From NCBI RefSeq assembly GCF_002865645.1, contig NW_020194620.1:1123353-1187352 (forward strand): a stretch of 64,000 bases of DNA, read 5' to 3'. Each line of letters opens with the position of its first letter. Position 1 is the first letter of the stretch. A program made the translations under genes and the position numbers. The notes below the pieces were generated by a model. The model saw only the letters and a list, made by a program, of their open reading frames with translations. It searched no databases and was not told the DNA's origin. Below, piece after piece: positions 39,029 to 49,280 of the stretch. Origin of the DNA: Hyaloscypha bicolor E. Taxonomy: Eukaryota; Ascomycota; Leotiomycetes; Helotiales; Hyaloscyphaceae.

Positions 39029-40914
39029 ATGCGAGAGCCAGACGTTGAGACCCGCGATGAGATGACTCGAGAGACGAAGGGCAAGGAAACTTGCACCAAT
39101 GCGAAAGCAGTCCCTGACGCAACCCCGAAAGGTATCTTGGTCCCACTGAAAACGACATTGGAGACAAGGGCGAGGGGTTCTCTTCTCGATGTTTACGTCA
39201 CGAGTGTTCCTGTCAAGCAGGCAAGTGGGGCTTTGGAGTGAGTGATTTTCTGCCATTCTATTGCCTTCTGGTGGTGTTTGGAAGGGGGTTAGGAAACCTT
39301 CGGGCGTGGAGATGCTAAATCGGGTGTTTGGATAGGGTTATAAGAAGACTTTTACCCGGTGATGGCGGTGTGGATCTTCAACATTTGAGAAGATTTGCAA
39401 AAGCTAGGGATGTACCGGATGCCGTGAGGGAGGCGTTTGAGAGGGCGCGAGTGGAAGTACTTGGAGGTTGTGGAGAGACCACTTCTACAGAATCTGGCTC
39501 CACTCAAGGGCGGCAGGTGGATAATTCAAATTTCTCGAACTCTTTGGATGCATCGGGACATGGCGTTTGTGCTGTTGAGGTCGGGAAAGTTATGCCTGGT
39601 GGCATGAACTTTGCGTCGAGTGAGTCGATTTTAGTTCAGGAGAGTTCAAGTACAGCTTTGGAAGATCTGGGATCGAGGGGTGTGTCGGATGCTTCTCTCT
39701 CAGCTCAAGGACAAGAGATGATTGCTTCGGATGCGCCAAAGTCGGAAAGTGCTGCTCCTTCCGCTCAATCCAAGCCCAAGGGCGGTCCTGATGCTGCTGC
39801 TGCTTCGATCCCGACTTCGGCCAATCCAAGAATCAAAACGGGCAATGTAGCAACCGAGCTCTTGTTGATTGTCGGATCAACAAACGCTATATCTTCCGCA
39901 GTGGTGGCCGAAGAGCTTTCTGTTATTGTCAATGACGCTGTCATCTTCTCAATCCAAGTCCCTCGACTGGCACCCACTTCCCAAGAGCAAGCCACTCTCT
40001 GGTCTTCACAATACTGGCCTACGGTATACAAGAAGAGCAACCCTTTTGGGCCTCATCCAAGCATAGTGTCGCGGACAGAGCAGGAGATTCATGGCGAGGT
40101 CGGGAAGTGGATGGATCTTGCTTCTGAAGTTGCTCGTCAAGCAGATGGGACGGGCTCCGGAGAAACAGTTGGGGTTGTGATCGTGGAGAGGAAAAATGGT
40201 ATCGGCCATCCAGTTGCAGTTGCAGGAGATGCTCGGTGGGTGGGCTGGCCTTCTAAAGGGGCAGGAAACGTCACTGCCCATGCTGCGCTGAGAGCCATTG
40301 CCATGGTTGCTGATGGGGTGAAAGCAACCAGCGAATCAGCGCAGACTTTCAACGCCGTGTCAGCCTCGGTCACCCAGCCCGAATTCAAGGCTGATCCTGC
40401 GGACCAGTGCATTTGCAATGGTTCAACCTCGATTATGCAGCTCGAAACTGAGAAGATTGCTGCAGAACAAGCGACCAAAGCTGGGGTCGAATCAAGCCCA
40501 CCGGACTCACAAAAAGTCATCTCGGACACAAAACCTAACACGGACGTTACGTTCATGTATGCCGGGCAAGAAAAACAAGTGGGTGTAGGCAATATTTTCC
40601 AGGACAAGGCCGTTCTGGATACAGAGAGGGACCACTTTGACCTATCGGGCACAGTAGCTGGGTACCTATGCCACGACCTCGAAATATACTGCACTCACGA
40701 ACCGTGTGTAATGTGCTCTATGGCCATTTTACACTCGAGATTTGGAAAGGTAATTTTCCAGTACCGGATGCCGAAGACCGGAGGGATGTGTGCGGATGGT
40801 GATCTCGGCCATGGTCTTTTCTGGCGGAAGGAGCTGAACTGGACACTACTTGCTTGGCAATGGATCAGATCAAGCAATGGCCAGAGCTTTGAGCTCGCAG
40901 ATTTTCATGCGTAG
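39029..40914 (+). CDS. tad3: tRNA-specific adenosine-34 deaminase subunit TAD3 (ADAT3)
   Basis: Non-catalytic partner of TAD2 in the heterodimer that converts A34 to inosine in tRNA anticodons. Exons 39029-39237 and 39336-40914 give 595 residues. The N-terminal part has VPLKTTLETRARGSLLDVYV and TSVPVKQASGALEVI across the splice, as in other TAD3 proteins. The deaminase fold carries HAALRAIAM where catalytic relatives have HAE, so the proton-shuttle Glu is replaced by Ala, and the zinc Cys pair EPCVMCSMAILHSRFGKVIF. A poorly conserved Ser/Glu-rich insert (roughly residues 110-235) and another near 405-480 make it longer than yeast Tad3. The start is uncertain: the frame stays open upstream to a stop at 38960, including DDVPRILGSEKR, but without an ATG before 39029, so a short upstream exon is possible. 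Confidence 0.93.
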
Positions 40915-41351
40915 CAAGACACAAGCTATTCGCTGGAAGCTTATTTGAGCGGGATGGAAGGTCTTGGTTGAGTGCGGCTTGCATGATAAATCCTTGGCTT
41001 TTCTGGGCAAGTTTCTCTTCACATCGTTGACGGTTAGATTCGCATAAGACGCAGAATCACGTTCCTCACGAAGCCCCTGGATTTGGTAGGTATCGAGCTG
41101 ACTACCTAATGCTTCATAACCTTTGGATCTGCCGATGAATTGGAGCTGAGTCTTCTTCCAAGGAATTTCCCCAAGTCAGATAGCGGGACAGAGGCAAGAG
41201 CAAAAATTCGTTCATCTAGCTCTGCTGTTCACGAGAGCATCTCGTGAGAAGTTTGGAATCAAAATGTCGTCCTCTCTCAAGGGGAGCTGGGGAAACGTGC
41301 TTCACTTTTTGCACCAAACCCCACCTCTGCGGTGACGAGAGACACTTTAGA

Positions 41352-41395
41352 GACATGGCCAAGAGACATGGCCAAGAGACATGGCCAAGAGACAA
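41352..41395. repeat. 13-bp tandem repeat, three full units plus a partial
   Basis: The unit AGACATGGCCAAG is repeated three times exactly and followed by AGACA. It lies about 0.8 kb upstream of the transporter start. Confidence 0.9.
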
Positions 41396-41795
41396 TTATC
41401 AAGCCCAGCGCCATCACCATCCTCAGGCGTCCTGATTGGACACGAACCTCCTTTGAGGCTTAATCTTCTTCGATTTGTTCCGTGGGCTTGCGGGCTTGGC
41501 AAAGCACGGGATTGTCAGTCCCTCCATCAAGGCTGCATTTCAGTCCCAATATGGATCAAACGCGCCAAAGACTTTGTAGCATTGAATGGACTCGAGGGAG
41601 ACGGATGCAACTGATGCTGCAAAATGTCCACAGACTCGACGTCGTCCAGCGCATCCCGGTCGTGGGGTGATTCAAAGAGGCAAGATTGCACATGCACAAA
41701 GTCGTCTCAAGCCTCGCCCCACAGCTATCGCGAAATGTGTACCGAATGACGGGACTGCGGGATGCACCCTTGCTTGACCTGCACGCTCTGAAGTG

Positions 41796-41809
41796 CAAAC
41801 ACGTGTTTG
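41796..41809. promoter_or_regulatory. 14-bp palindrome with CACGTG core (candidate Pho4/NUC-1 site)
   Basis: CAAACACGTGTTTG is a perfect 14-bp inverted repeat about 390 bp upstream of the phosphate-transporter ATG. CACGTG is the high-affinity site of Pho4/NUC-1 bHLH regulators, and a lower-affinity CACGTT sits at 42143-42148. Other bHLH factors (Cbf1, SREBP-like) also bind this core, so the regulator is inferred from context. Confidence 0.5.
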
Positions 41810-42200
41810 ATATCCTGCCTGCTACTGGCTGAACGCTAACAGCCTCCGGTTCAGCCTCGCCAGCCTCGCCACGCCACGCCTGCAGCTCATGCCCTCAACA
41901 CGACAGGGTACGTTTCTGGGCCCCGGTCTGCTACTTGCCCAATCTCTTCAGAAAGTAGTCCATATTTATCAACTGGGTCTCGAGTCGGGGCAGCCACGCG
42001 ATAGAATGTCTTGCTGTTAAGCGCAGATTCAGTGCAAGAAGTCAGAGTTGAGAACGCCGCCATGAAGAGTTCTCTAGGACTCCACAACGCCAGAGGGCGT
42101 AAATACCGGTCGTCGCCCTCGTTCGTCTTGGGAACTTCAAGCTCACGTTATCGACACTTCGACTATATCATTTTCTGGGAGCCTCAACCCCGGAGCAAGA

Positions 42201-44182
42201 ATGTCCGAACCCATTGTTGCTGCCGCCTCGGCACCGGTCCTTCACAAGACCGCCGGAGGTAATTCTGCTTACCACAACTTCAACAACGACTTTGCCCACG
42301 TCCAAGACCCCAATGAGCGTCGCCGTCTGGCTCTTGCCGAGATTGACAAGGCACCATTCGGATGGTAAGGTGCTTGCCAAGGTCTTGTCTGGCAGTGCTA
42401 AGCTTTCACAGGTACCATGTCAGAGCTTGTGTTGTCGCAGGCGTTGGATTCTTCACTGACTCCTACGACATTTTCGCCGTCGGTCTGCTCACCACCATGT
42501 TGGGCATAGTTTACTGGCCCAAGAAGGGCTCCATGCCAACCAACTCTGATACCGCCATCAAGGTTGCCACCAGTGGCGGAACCATTGTTGGTCAACTCGG
42601 ATTTGGTGCTCTTGCCGATATCGTTGGACGGAAGCGCATGTACGGATTGGAACTCATCGTTATCATCTTTGCCACCCTCGCTCAATCATTGACCTCAAAC
42701 TCCCCCTCAGTTAACATTGTGGGTGTCATTATCTTCTGGCGTGTGATCATGGGTATTGGTGAGTTTCCCGGGAGAGCGTGCCTCCCCAATGGCTAATACT
42801 TTCCAGGAATTGGTGGCGACTACCCCCTCTCTTCCATTATCACGTCCGAGTTCGCTACCACCAAATGGAGAGGCGCCATGATGGGAGCTGTCTTTGCCAT
42901 GCAAGGCTTGGGTCAGTTAGGTGCCGCTGTTATCATGATCATCGTCACTGCCGGCTTCAAGGAATCTCTGTTGACTTCTAGTAAGTAATTCAGAGGAAGG
43001 CACTCTGGGTCACACTACTGAATCATTGTTACAGAGACCTATGCCAATTGCCAGGGTGTCTGCGGTGTCGCTGTTGACAAGATGTGGAGAACACTCATCG
43101 GGTTCGGTGCCGTCCCGGCCTGCATTGCCCTCTACTACCGATTGACCATCCCCGAGACTCCTCGTTATACCTTCGATGTTGCTCGTGATGTGGAGAAGGC
43201 TGGCGACGATGTTGCGGCCTATATGGCAGGAAAGGCATCGGGTGACTCCGTCGACGAAGTTGCTCGTGCTAAGGGCCGCATTGCTGGAGAGGAGGTCATG
43301 ACTGTACCCAAGGCCAGTTTCAAGGACTTCATCTCCTACTACTCCAAGTGGAAGAATGGAAAGATTCTTCTTGGCACGGCCGGTTCCTGGTTCTTGCTTG
43401 ATGTGTAAGTTATCCCCTCAGCTTGCTGCATCCACGCTGACAAATCAGTGCCTATTATGGTGTCTCCCTTAACACCCCCATTATCCTTCAGACTATCGGC
43501 TTCAGCGGTGGACCTACCGTGTACAAGCAGTTGATGAACACCGCTGTCGGTAACTTGATCGTCGTCTTGGCTGGTGCCATCCCCGGTTACTGGGTCTCAG
43601 TCGCTACCATCGATGTCTTTGGCCGTAAGCCAGTTCAGTTCATGGGCTTCATCATCCTGACCATCCTCTTCTGCGTCTTCGGCTTCGCATACACCAAGCT
43701 TTCTGGTCACGGTCTTCTCGCTATCTACGTTCTCGCCCAATTCTTCTTCAACTTTGGCCCCAACACAACAACCTTCATCGTTCCCGGAGAATGCTTCCCT
43801 ACCAGATACAGATCGACCTCCCATGGTTTCTCTGCCGCCTCTGGCAAGCTGGGTGCTGTCATTGCTCAAGCCGCCATCGCTCCTCTCCGAACCCGGGGTG
43901 CCAAGAAGGGTGCCACCGGCCGTGCCGCTTCCCCATGGTAAGTCATTCTGCCCCAAGTTAGCGTGACTCTACTGACGTGAACATAGGTTGCCCCACGTTC
44001 TCGAGATCTTTGCCCTTTTCATGTTCTTGGGTATCTTCACCACCATGTGCATCCCAGAAACCGCACGAAAGACCCTCGAGGAGCTTGCTGGCGAAGATGA
44101 AAGCCACGATGTTCATGACGAAGAGACCGACGTCCGCGAAATCTCAAAGGAGCCAGCGGTCGAGGAGAAGATTGCCGCTTAG
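42201..44182 (+). CDS. pho84: High-affinity inorganic phosphate:H+ symporter, PHO84 type
   Basis: Major-facilitator transporter of the PHS family taking up phosphate with protons at the plasma membrane. Six exons: 42201-42364, 42412-42758, 42807-42980, 43035-43404, 43449-43937, 43987-44182; 579 residues. Family motifs: FFTDSYDIFAVGL in helix 1, GTIVGQLGFGALADIVGRKR, GIGIGGDYPLSSIITSEF (joined over intron 2), the WFLLDVAYYGVSLNTPIILQ helix (joined over intron 4), and FGPNTTTFIVPGECFPTRYR. The expected 12 membrane helices are present with a central cytosolic loop, and an acidic cytosolic C-tail (EDESHDVHDEETDVREIS). All introns are 44-54 nt with GT...AG ends. The proton gradient it uses would be made by PMA1, encoded at the left edge of the window. 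Confidence 0.96.
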
Positions 44183-44617
44183 AGACTTGATGGCGAGACT
44201 GACGAGACTGCACGGCATTTAATCATTTCCTTCTTTCTCGTGCCTGATAATGAATAACACTTTGTATTACCTATAGATTGGAGACAGAAGAGAAGGTAAT
44301 TAACGAAGTCCAATATATCTTCTTGTCTCGGCATCCTTTTATCTGACTTTTGTTTGAAGTGTGAACAAACCGAGTCGGTTGTACGGGTCGGTTTTGGATC
44401 ATTCAGGTGATCCAATTTCAGGGGCTCGCTTATTCTCACGTGATCTCTCCGAATGCTTCGACTGCTATTTGGGGCCTAGACAAGGCTTTTTCTAGGCCCT
44501 TGCACTCGCTATGGTATAAAGCGACGATTAAGGGAGAGAAGGTTGTTCAAATCTAGCTGTTGACCGCTAGCAGATTGACTTCAACCAAATCTTGGCCCTT
44601 CAATAGTGCCGACCCTT
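44183..44617. other. Convergent 3' flank before the accessory island
   Basis: Short non-coding interval with a CTCACGTGAT element at 44437. Nothing else recognised. Confidence 0.5.
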
Positions 44618-45344
44618 TCAAACATTATCCTTAATCTTCTGCCCAGCCGGCATCGTGTCCTTGAATGACTGTCTCTCTCCCAGCTTATTCAAGTATCTTT
44701 TCAGATCCGGATATCTTGTTCCCCAAGGATACTCCGGAAATCTGACATCAACATATCCACAAACACTTCCCGCCGCAACATCAAAACCAAACCTCCCACC
44801 AATAATAAAATCATTTTCACCAACCTACGCAACAATAAAATTAAACCCTCCATCGATTTTCCTCACCTGCCGTGCCTTGCACTCTGCGCTCTGCGCCGCT
44901 TCTGCTCTCTGCTTCTCAAAGAATAGTAAACAAGAGCATCACACATCCCATCTGCAACGACCTCCACCTTCTTTGCGAAGAGCCTCTCGTGTATATCTTG
45001 AGAGAGCATTGGGGTCCTCCCTGGAAATTTAGCCTCGATGTACTCAAGTACGTAATGGGATTCGTACACGAGGCGCCAGGTTCTAGGATGAGCACTGTGT
45101 GTTTCTCAATGGGGCTGTATTGAGGTATGGAGGTTGTGCTGTCCCATGGAACTTCGGTGATTGATTCGAAGGGGGTGTCTTTCTCTTCAAGGACTATGCG
45201 AACTTTCCCGGCATATGGCTTCTTGGTAGAAGACTTCGAATCAGTTGATACCCCGGCTTCAGTGTTGTGCATCCTCAGACGTGTGTGCGACTTGTGTTCT
45301 TCCCAATTACTTGCCGATGGAGTTGCACTGAGGAGTTTGAGCAT
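44618..45344 (-). pseudogene. Broken glutathione S-transferase gene
   Basis: Minus-strand GST-like sequence, thioredoxin-fold N-domain (MLKLLSATPS joined to PYAGKVRIVLEEKD, then EVPWDST) and helical C-domain (YESHYVLEYIEAKFPGR, AAGSVCGYVDVRFPEYPWG). It is interrupted three times: a one-base loss near 45070 between EPGAS and VYESHY, another one-base loss near 44923 between DALVYY and FFEKQRAE, and a TAG at 44825-44827 inside the segment after RKIDGGFNFIVA. The first intron (about 45219-45314) would have a GCAAGT donor and is in frame. The TAG could be skipped by treating 42 nt as an intron, but conserved-looking residues would then be lost. Two frameshifts make a pseudogene the simplest reading; sequencing indels are the alternative. 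Confidence 0.7.
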
Positions 45345-46232
45345 TGTGCTTCATTGTCCCTTGTTTTTCGGCACTTTATAACCTATCACGGTAGATAAAG
45401 AGAGACATTTTGTTACAACGAGGCGAGATTTTGTTCAGCCTTGCATACGTCACGCTAATACCCCGCTGATTGGCGAGGCACGAATTCGGGTAGGGTTCAC
45501 GGCTTTTCCCTCGATCGACGTAGCAGAAATAATGCTGATGACTGGCAACGTGAAAAACTCTGAGGTATAATCACGTGCAGTTAGGAGATAAGCGAAGGCA
45601 GGGGTTGGCAATGCAACTAACTATAGAGAGGTTAGTGCCGCATAAAATGTGGGTCAAAAATAAAAATCACGAGAGTGCTACAGTAGCCTACGGCTCGCAC
45701 GAAGCCTTCGAACTATTAGAAAAAGTATAGGGATTAAACAGTTCTAGTAAAAAAAAACCTAAAAAAAACCCCCCTCCAAAATATCGAGGTAATAAAAGAT
45801 CAAAATCACGTGATATATATATGTACATCCATATTATATAATTAGCTAAAAGACTGGTACTGGGCTGCATCTAATAGCTATATATTTAAGGCGTAGGAGG
45901 AGTTAAAGAGAGAAGTAAACGACTATAGAATATCAGCCTAGTAGGCGAAGTTTCTTAACATCGGATGATCCGAGAGCAAGCACGTGTAAGTAAACGTTGA
46001 CAGGGGGTGAATCAAAACTTCAACCGAATCCGGACTAGGCCTTTTTTTTTTGGCCCTGAAAAGTTTCCGGTAAGCTTTTCTTTAGTAACCTTTTTCTCTT
46101 AGCAAGCTAAGAGGTACAAAATCACCGAGAGTTTGGACCGAAACCGATCCCAAACCTTACTGTATAATCAATCAACTTCCATGTAAGTTATTTGCCGTGG
46201 GTGTCGAAAATGATATGTAACGCTCACGTTGC
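45345..46232. other. AT-rich degenerate sequence at left part of island
   Basis: Composition falls sharply from about 45600, with poly-A runs (45750-45780), TATATATAT at 45814 and many TpA steps, as in repeats mutated by RIP. One copy of the 39-bp dispersed repeat is at 45472-45510. A short stretch on the + strand around 45690-45720 could be read as protein, but stops follow immediately. No gene is supported. Confidence 0.55.
45472..45510 (+). repeat. 39-bp dispersed repeat, left copy
   Basis: GGCGAGGCACGAATTCGGGT followed by one variable base and GGGTTCACGGCTTTTCCC. The same sequence occurs at 49281-49319 in the same orientation, with a single mismatch. The ACCCCGCT just before this copy has its reverse complement just after the right copy. 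Confidence 0.9.
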
Positions 46233-46515
46233 CTAGTGATAGAAGCAAGCTTCGTTCGTTCGGTAGGGGGGTCTTAGGTAGGGATTCGAGTAAGTCCAGC
46301 GGATGTCACCTAGTGATATCCTGAAGTATTGCGCAATTACAAGTATATGAATACTATTTGAGTTGAGCACCGGGTCTTTGGGATCGACAAGAAGGGTAAT
46401 TTCATCGGGGAAGATCTCTTTAGAGATAAATTGATCAGCTACAGTAACATTCGAAACCGGCTTCTTCCCAAATACTATCTTCTTAAAAAAGTCAGGCCCA
46501 CACGCTCTAACTAAC
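46233..46515 (-). pseudogene. Orphan coding-like fragment, family unknown
   Basis: The minus frame reads LKLVRACGPDFFKKIVFGKK and continues with PDEITLLVDPKDPVLNSNSI and SLGDIRWTYSNPY to a stop. Its composition looks protein-like, with regular hydrophobic spacing, but it has no start codon context of its own, and it directly follows the 3' end of the membrane-protein gene. I do not recognise the family. It may be the tail of a displaced gene. Confidence 0.3.
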
Positions 46516-46568
46516 TTTAATTCTTGCACCGCACTCTGCCATTCTCAGAGGGACTCCCTGAGGCCATT

Positions 46569-47897
46569 CTAAAGGCTGTACACGAGCTGCAACAAAACCA
46601 TAGTTTGAGCAACATTGCCACAAAATGAAAGCATTCCACTCCAAGTAGTTGGAGCATACAAGTACAACGGAATAGAAATAATTGTACATAAAATACTCGT
46701 GCAGGCGAGTATCCAAGCCAAGACGCGAGGAAGATTAACAAGACGTCCCGAGAAAAGTGTCGGCCAGATGAGAGTGCCAATTCCGAGAAGCTGCATGGCT
46801 GAGCTGGACAACAGTTGGTAGAAGTTGCCGTCATTGTAGGAACCAACTTGAACGGGCGTGTGTGACCAAGCTATTCCGGCTGGGATGCAAGACAGGAGAC
46901 AGATTGCTGGGACTGCGAAGGAGAGGGCTGCGTTGAGGTTGTTGGAGCGAGGATATGCGTTCACGGCGTTGTGAGGTGGTTTGCTCAAGTCATTTTTTGT
47001 TTCCTTCTTTCCATCACCGAGTTCCCTGTGTGCATGTTAGGCAGGCATTTTATGCTTCAAGAAATTTTCAGGGTACTCACCACCACTCTGCTTTGTTTTC
47101 ATCTATAAGAGGTCGGGCTTCCATCCCCGTTTCTGTACACGCGTTTCGAATGTTGACTTGCAGTGCTATCATCTTCTTTTTCAACGCCTCTAGAAGTGTT
47201 GGTGTGAGTTCACCTAGTTCGGCTGCATGTTTGATGCGATTTCAAAGAGTCCAACAATATGTTATCACTGCTTCTAGCTTCTGCTTTTCCTCGCTGGATT
47301 GTCTCGTAAGTGCTCCTATGTAAGTTTGAAAAGAATCAATTTTCCTATCATCCAATGTATCTGGGACCTCCACGTCTGACGCAGTCAAGGCGTATTTGCG
47401 TTGCCCCTCCGCGGTTGCGTATAGGATCGTCCGCAGTTGAATCAACTGGGCATAATACTGACTGGTTCTGAGATCACACAAGATCTCAGTGATTGCCGTT
47501 TTAGTCAAATCCTTAAGCCGATCTTGATGTTTGTCAACGCATCTAGCTTCATAGACATTATCGTCCATCCAAACCATGCCCTCAATGGCGCGATTCGTAA
47601 GCCTTAGGAAGCGATTAAAAAGCCCCACAGTAATATGATCTTTGCGAGATGCAGTCTCGAATGTACCCAGCGTCCATGCATCGAATACATGAAGAGTACA
47701 TGCAATGCTGCGCAGTGCTTGATTATTCATGGGTTGTTCATCTTCAACATCCCCCGAAGCTAGAAAACTCCAGGTAAATAAACAAGCTGACCAAATTCAT
47801 TGTTGCTTATTTCGAGGAGTTCACACTTACTCAGATGTCCCAGCCCATCTGGTCTCCGCTTCGAACGATTCTTAAGTCCAGATTGAGGGGTCACCAT
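46569..47897 (-). pseudogene. Membrane protein gene with one internal stop, family unknown
   Basis: Minus-strand exons 47897-47831, 47759-47081 and 47025-46569 join in phase to 400 codons. The N-terminal two thirds is soluble and helical (HVFDAWTLGTFETASRKDH, NRFLRLTNRAIEGMVWMDD); the last third has four membrane helices starting at LNAALSFAVPAICLLSCIP and including MQLLGIGTLIWPTLFSGR. A TGA at 47244-47242 interrupts the frame between YCWTL and NRIKHAAELGELTP, and the frame is open on both sides. A CGA (Arg) to TGA change, a single C-to-T transition, would explain it. Splice sites remain good, so the break may be recent, or a read error. I do not recognise a named family. Confidence 0.55.
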
Positions 47898-48268
47898 CTC
47901 AATTTGGACAGACGACTATTCGGTATTGTCGTTTAGAGGTAAATCAAAGATGTCAACAGTTTCTGGTCGTGCTGCGATTGCAAAATTCAGCCTCAGCCTG
48001 CTCAAATTGCCGCTCAGCAAAACCTCTCAGTAAGGCAGTGTGTTGCCCTTGATAACGCAATGTCAAAGCAGTAAAGTTTTCGTCGCTAGCTTAAGATGGT
48101 TTGCCAAAGATTAGAGATTAGGCAAGCCTGAAACCTCACGAAATGTCAAGAGAAGAAATCAGGTGAGGATGCATGCCCACGAGACGAGGTGCGAGGCATG
48201 ACGATAGGCTGAATGAAGTGGCGTTGGGCTGGTGGGCTGTGTTCTGCCTCACAAATACTGTACCCTTC

Positions 48269-48537
48269 CCCCCCTAAATGTTAGCTAGCGCGTATGTTTT
48301 GGGTATAGGTACGGGTAGGAATCCAGGGTGTTTAGCCGTGAGGAAGTGCCTTTTAAGCTGGCTGAGAGCCACTGCTAGGGCAGAAAGTCTTCTTGAACCT
48401 TCTACGCCCACCCTTTCTTTGATATACAGACCACTCTTTGCCCTATGTAAAGGGTTGACCAGGTGCTCTAACCACTCAGAAATCGTGCTTTGTCGAGAAC
48501 TGGGGCAGTGGAGGCCGCTAGCAAACATTTAGGGGGG
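48269..48537. mobile_element. MITE-like element with 22-bp terminal inverted repeats
   Basis: The left end (48269-48290) begins CCCCCCTAAATGTTAGCTAG and the right end (48516-48537) is its reverse complement with one mismatch. The 269-bp body has no transposase; matched ORFs on both strands both end in LANI only because of the symmetrical ends. No clear target-site duplication could be seen. Size, ends and lack of coding capacity fit a non-autonomous DNA transposon. Confidence 0.75.
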
Positions 48538-48564
48538 AGAGTAACTATTACATTGCAGCAATTC

Positions 48565-49170
48565 GGGGAAAACTAAAACAACCCCCCCCCCCCCTCCCCC
48601 ACCCGGGTGTCGATTAGGGGTGTCGATTGGGAGCAGACTAGCAACTAACCCAAAGTAGAGGCGCTCGGACAGGCACACCAAAACTCTGGCTTTTTCTTTA
48701 TTTTAATTTAATACTTGTTTTATTTCCTTATAGCGCTAATTAAAGGCCATTTAAATTTGAACGTTTTATAAAATTCAGATTAATAATAGCTTTTTAAATT
48801 AAAGAAGTCAAAAGTTTTATATTTTATAGCATAAAGGTAAGCTTAAGAAAGCCTAGAAATTTAGCGAAATAGCCCCTAAAATCAGATATAAGAGCCCCAT
48901 AAGCCCATAATTTATAGGGCCTTATAGGGCTCAAAAACTAAAACTTAATTAATTAGTATATAAACTCCATAAAATTAAAATACTATTTTAAGGAATCTTT
49001 TTATTATAAGTTGGAACGCACGTGATTATAATACAAGGGTTATAATATACTGGCTTAGACGTATATTAAAAAATCTAATTTCAGATTTTTAAAGAGCTCA
49101 GGTAGCCAATTAAACACCCCTGCCCTAATCGACACCCCCTGGGGAGGGGGGGGTCGTTTTAGTTTTTCCC
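48565..49170. mobile_element. 606-bp AT-rich element with long imperfect terminal inverted repeats
   Basis: The left arm (about 48565-48632) starts GGGGAAAACTAAAAC, then a C-run and GGGTGTCGATTAGGG. The right arm (49106-49170), reverse complemented, shows the same order of blocks: GGGAAAAACTAAAAC, C-run, GGGTGTCGATTAGGG. The interior, 48675-49105, is extremely AT-rich with TTATAGGGC repeats and no ORF, consistent with RIP-like decay. A further copy of the outermost end lies at 49249-49266. Confidence 0.7.
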
Positions 49171-49248
49171 GCATTTCTTCGTCATAACAATCAATTCCTT
49201 GTTAACACAACTTCAACATGTACTCCCGCGATAAAACCGTCAACGCCG

Positions 49249-49266
49249 TCGTTTTAGTTTTCCCCT
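49249..49266. repeat. Extra copy of the 606-bp element's outer terminus
   Basis: GTCGTTTTAGTTTTCCCC is the reverse complement of GGGGAAAACTAAAACGAC, the outer end of the neighbouring element. It lies about 80 bp beyond that element's right end. Confidence 0.75.
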
Positions 49267-49280
49267 AAAATCCTGCCCTA

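Larger units (their letters stand above)
40915..42200. other. Intergenic region upstream of the phosphate transporter
   Basis: Holds the TAD3 3' flank and the phosphate-transporter promoter. Named elements are the 13-bp tandem repeat at 41352-41395, the CACGTG palindrome at 41796-41809 and a CACGTT at 42143-42148. No additional gene recognised. Confidence 0.6.

Noticed and set aside
44786..44827. Treating the stop in the GST remnant as a 42-nt intron
   Set aside because: It would remove residues that look conserved (RKIDGG) and does not repair the two frameshifts.
48274..48532. Two 84-codon ORFs on opposite strands with the same last residues
   Set aside because: They are mirror products of the symmetrical ends of the MITE-like element, with no family similarity.
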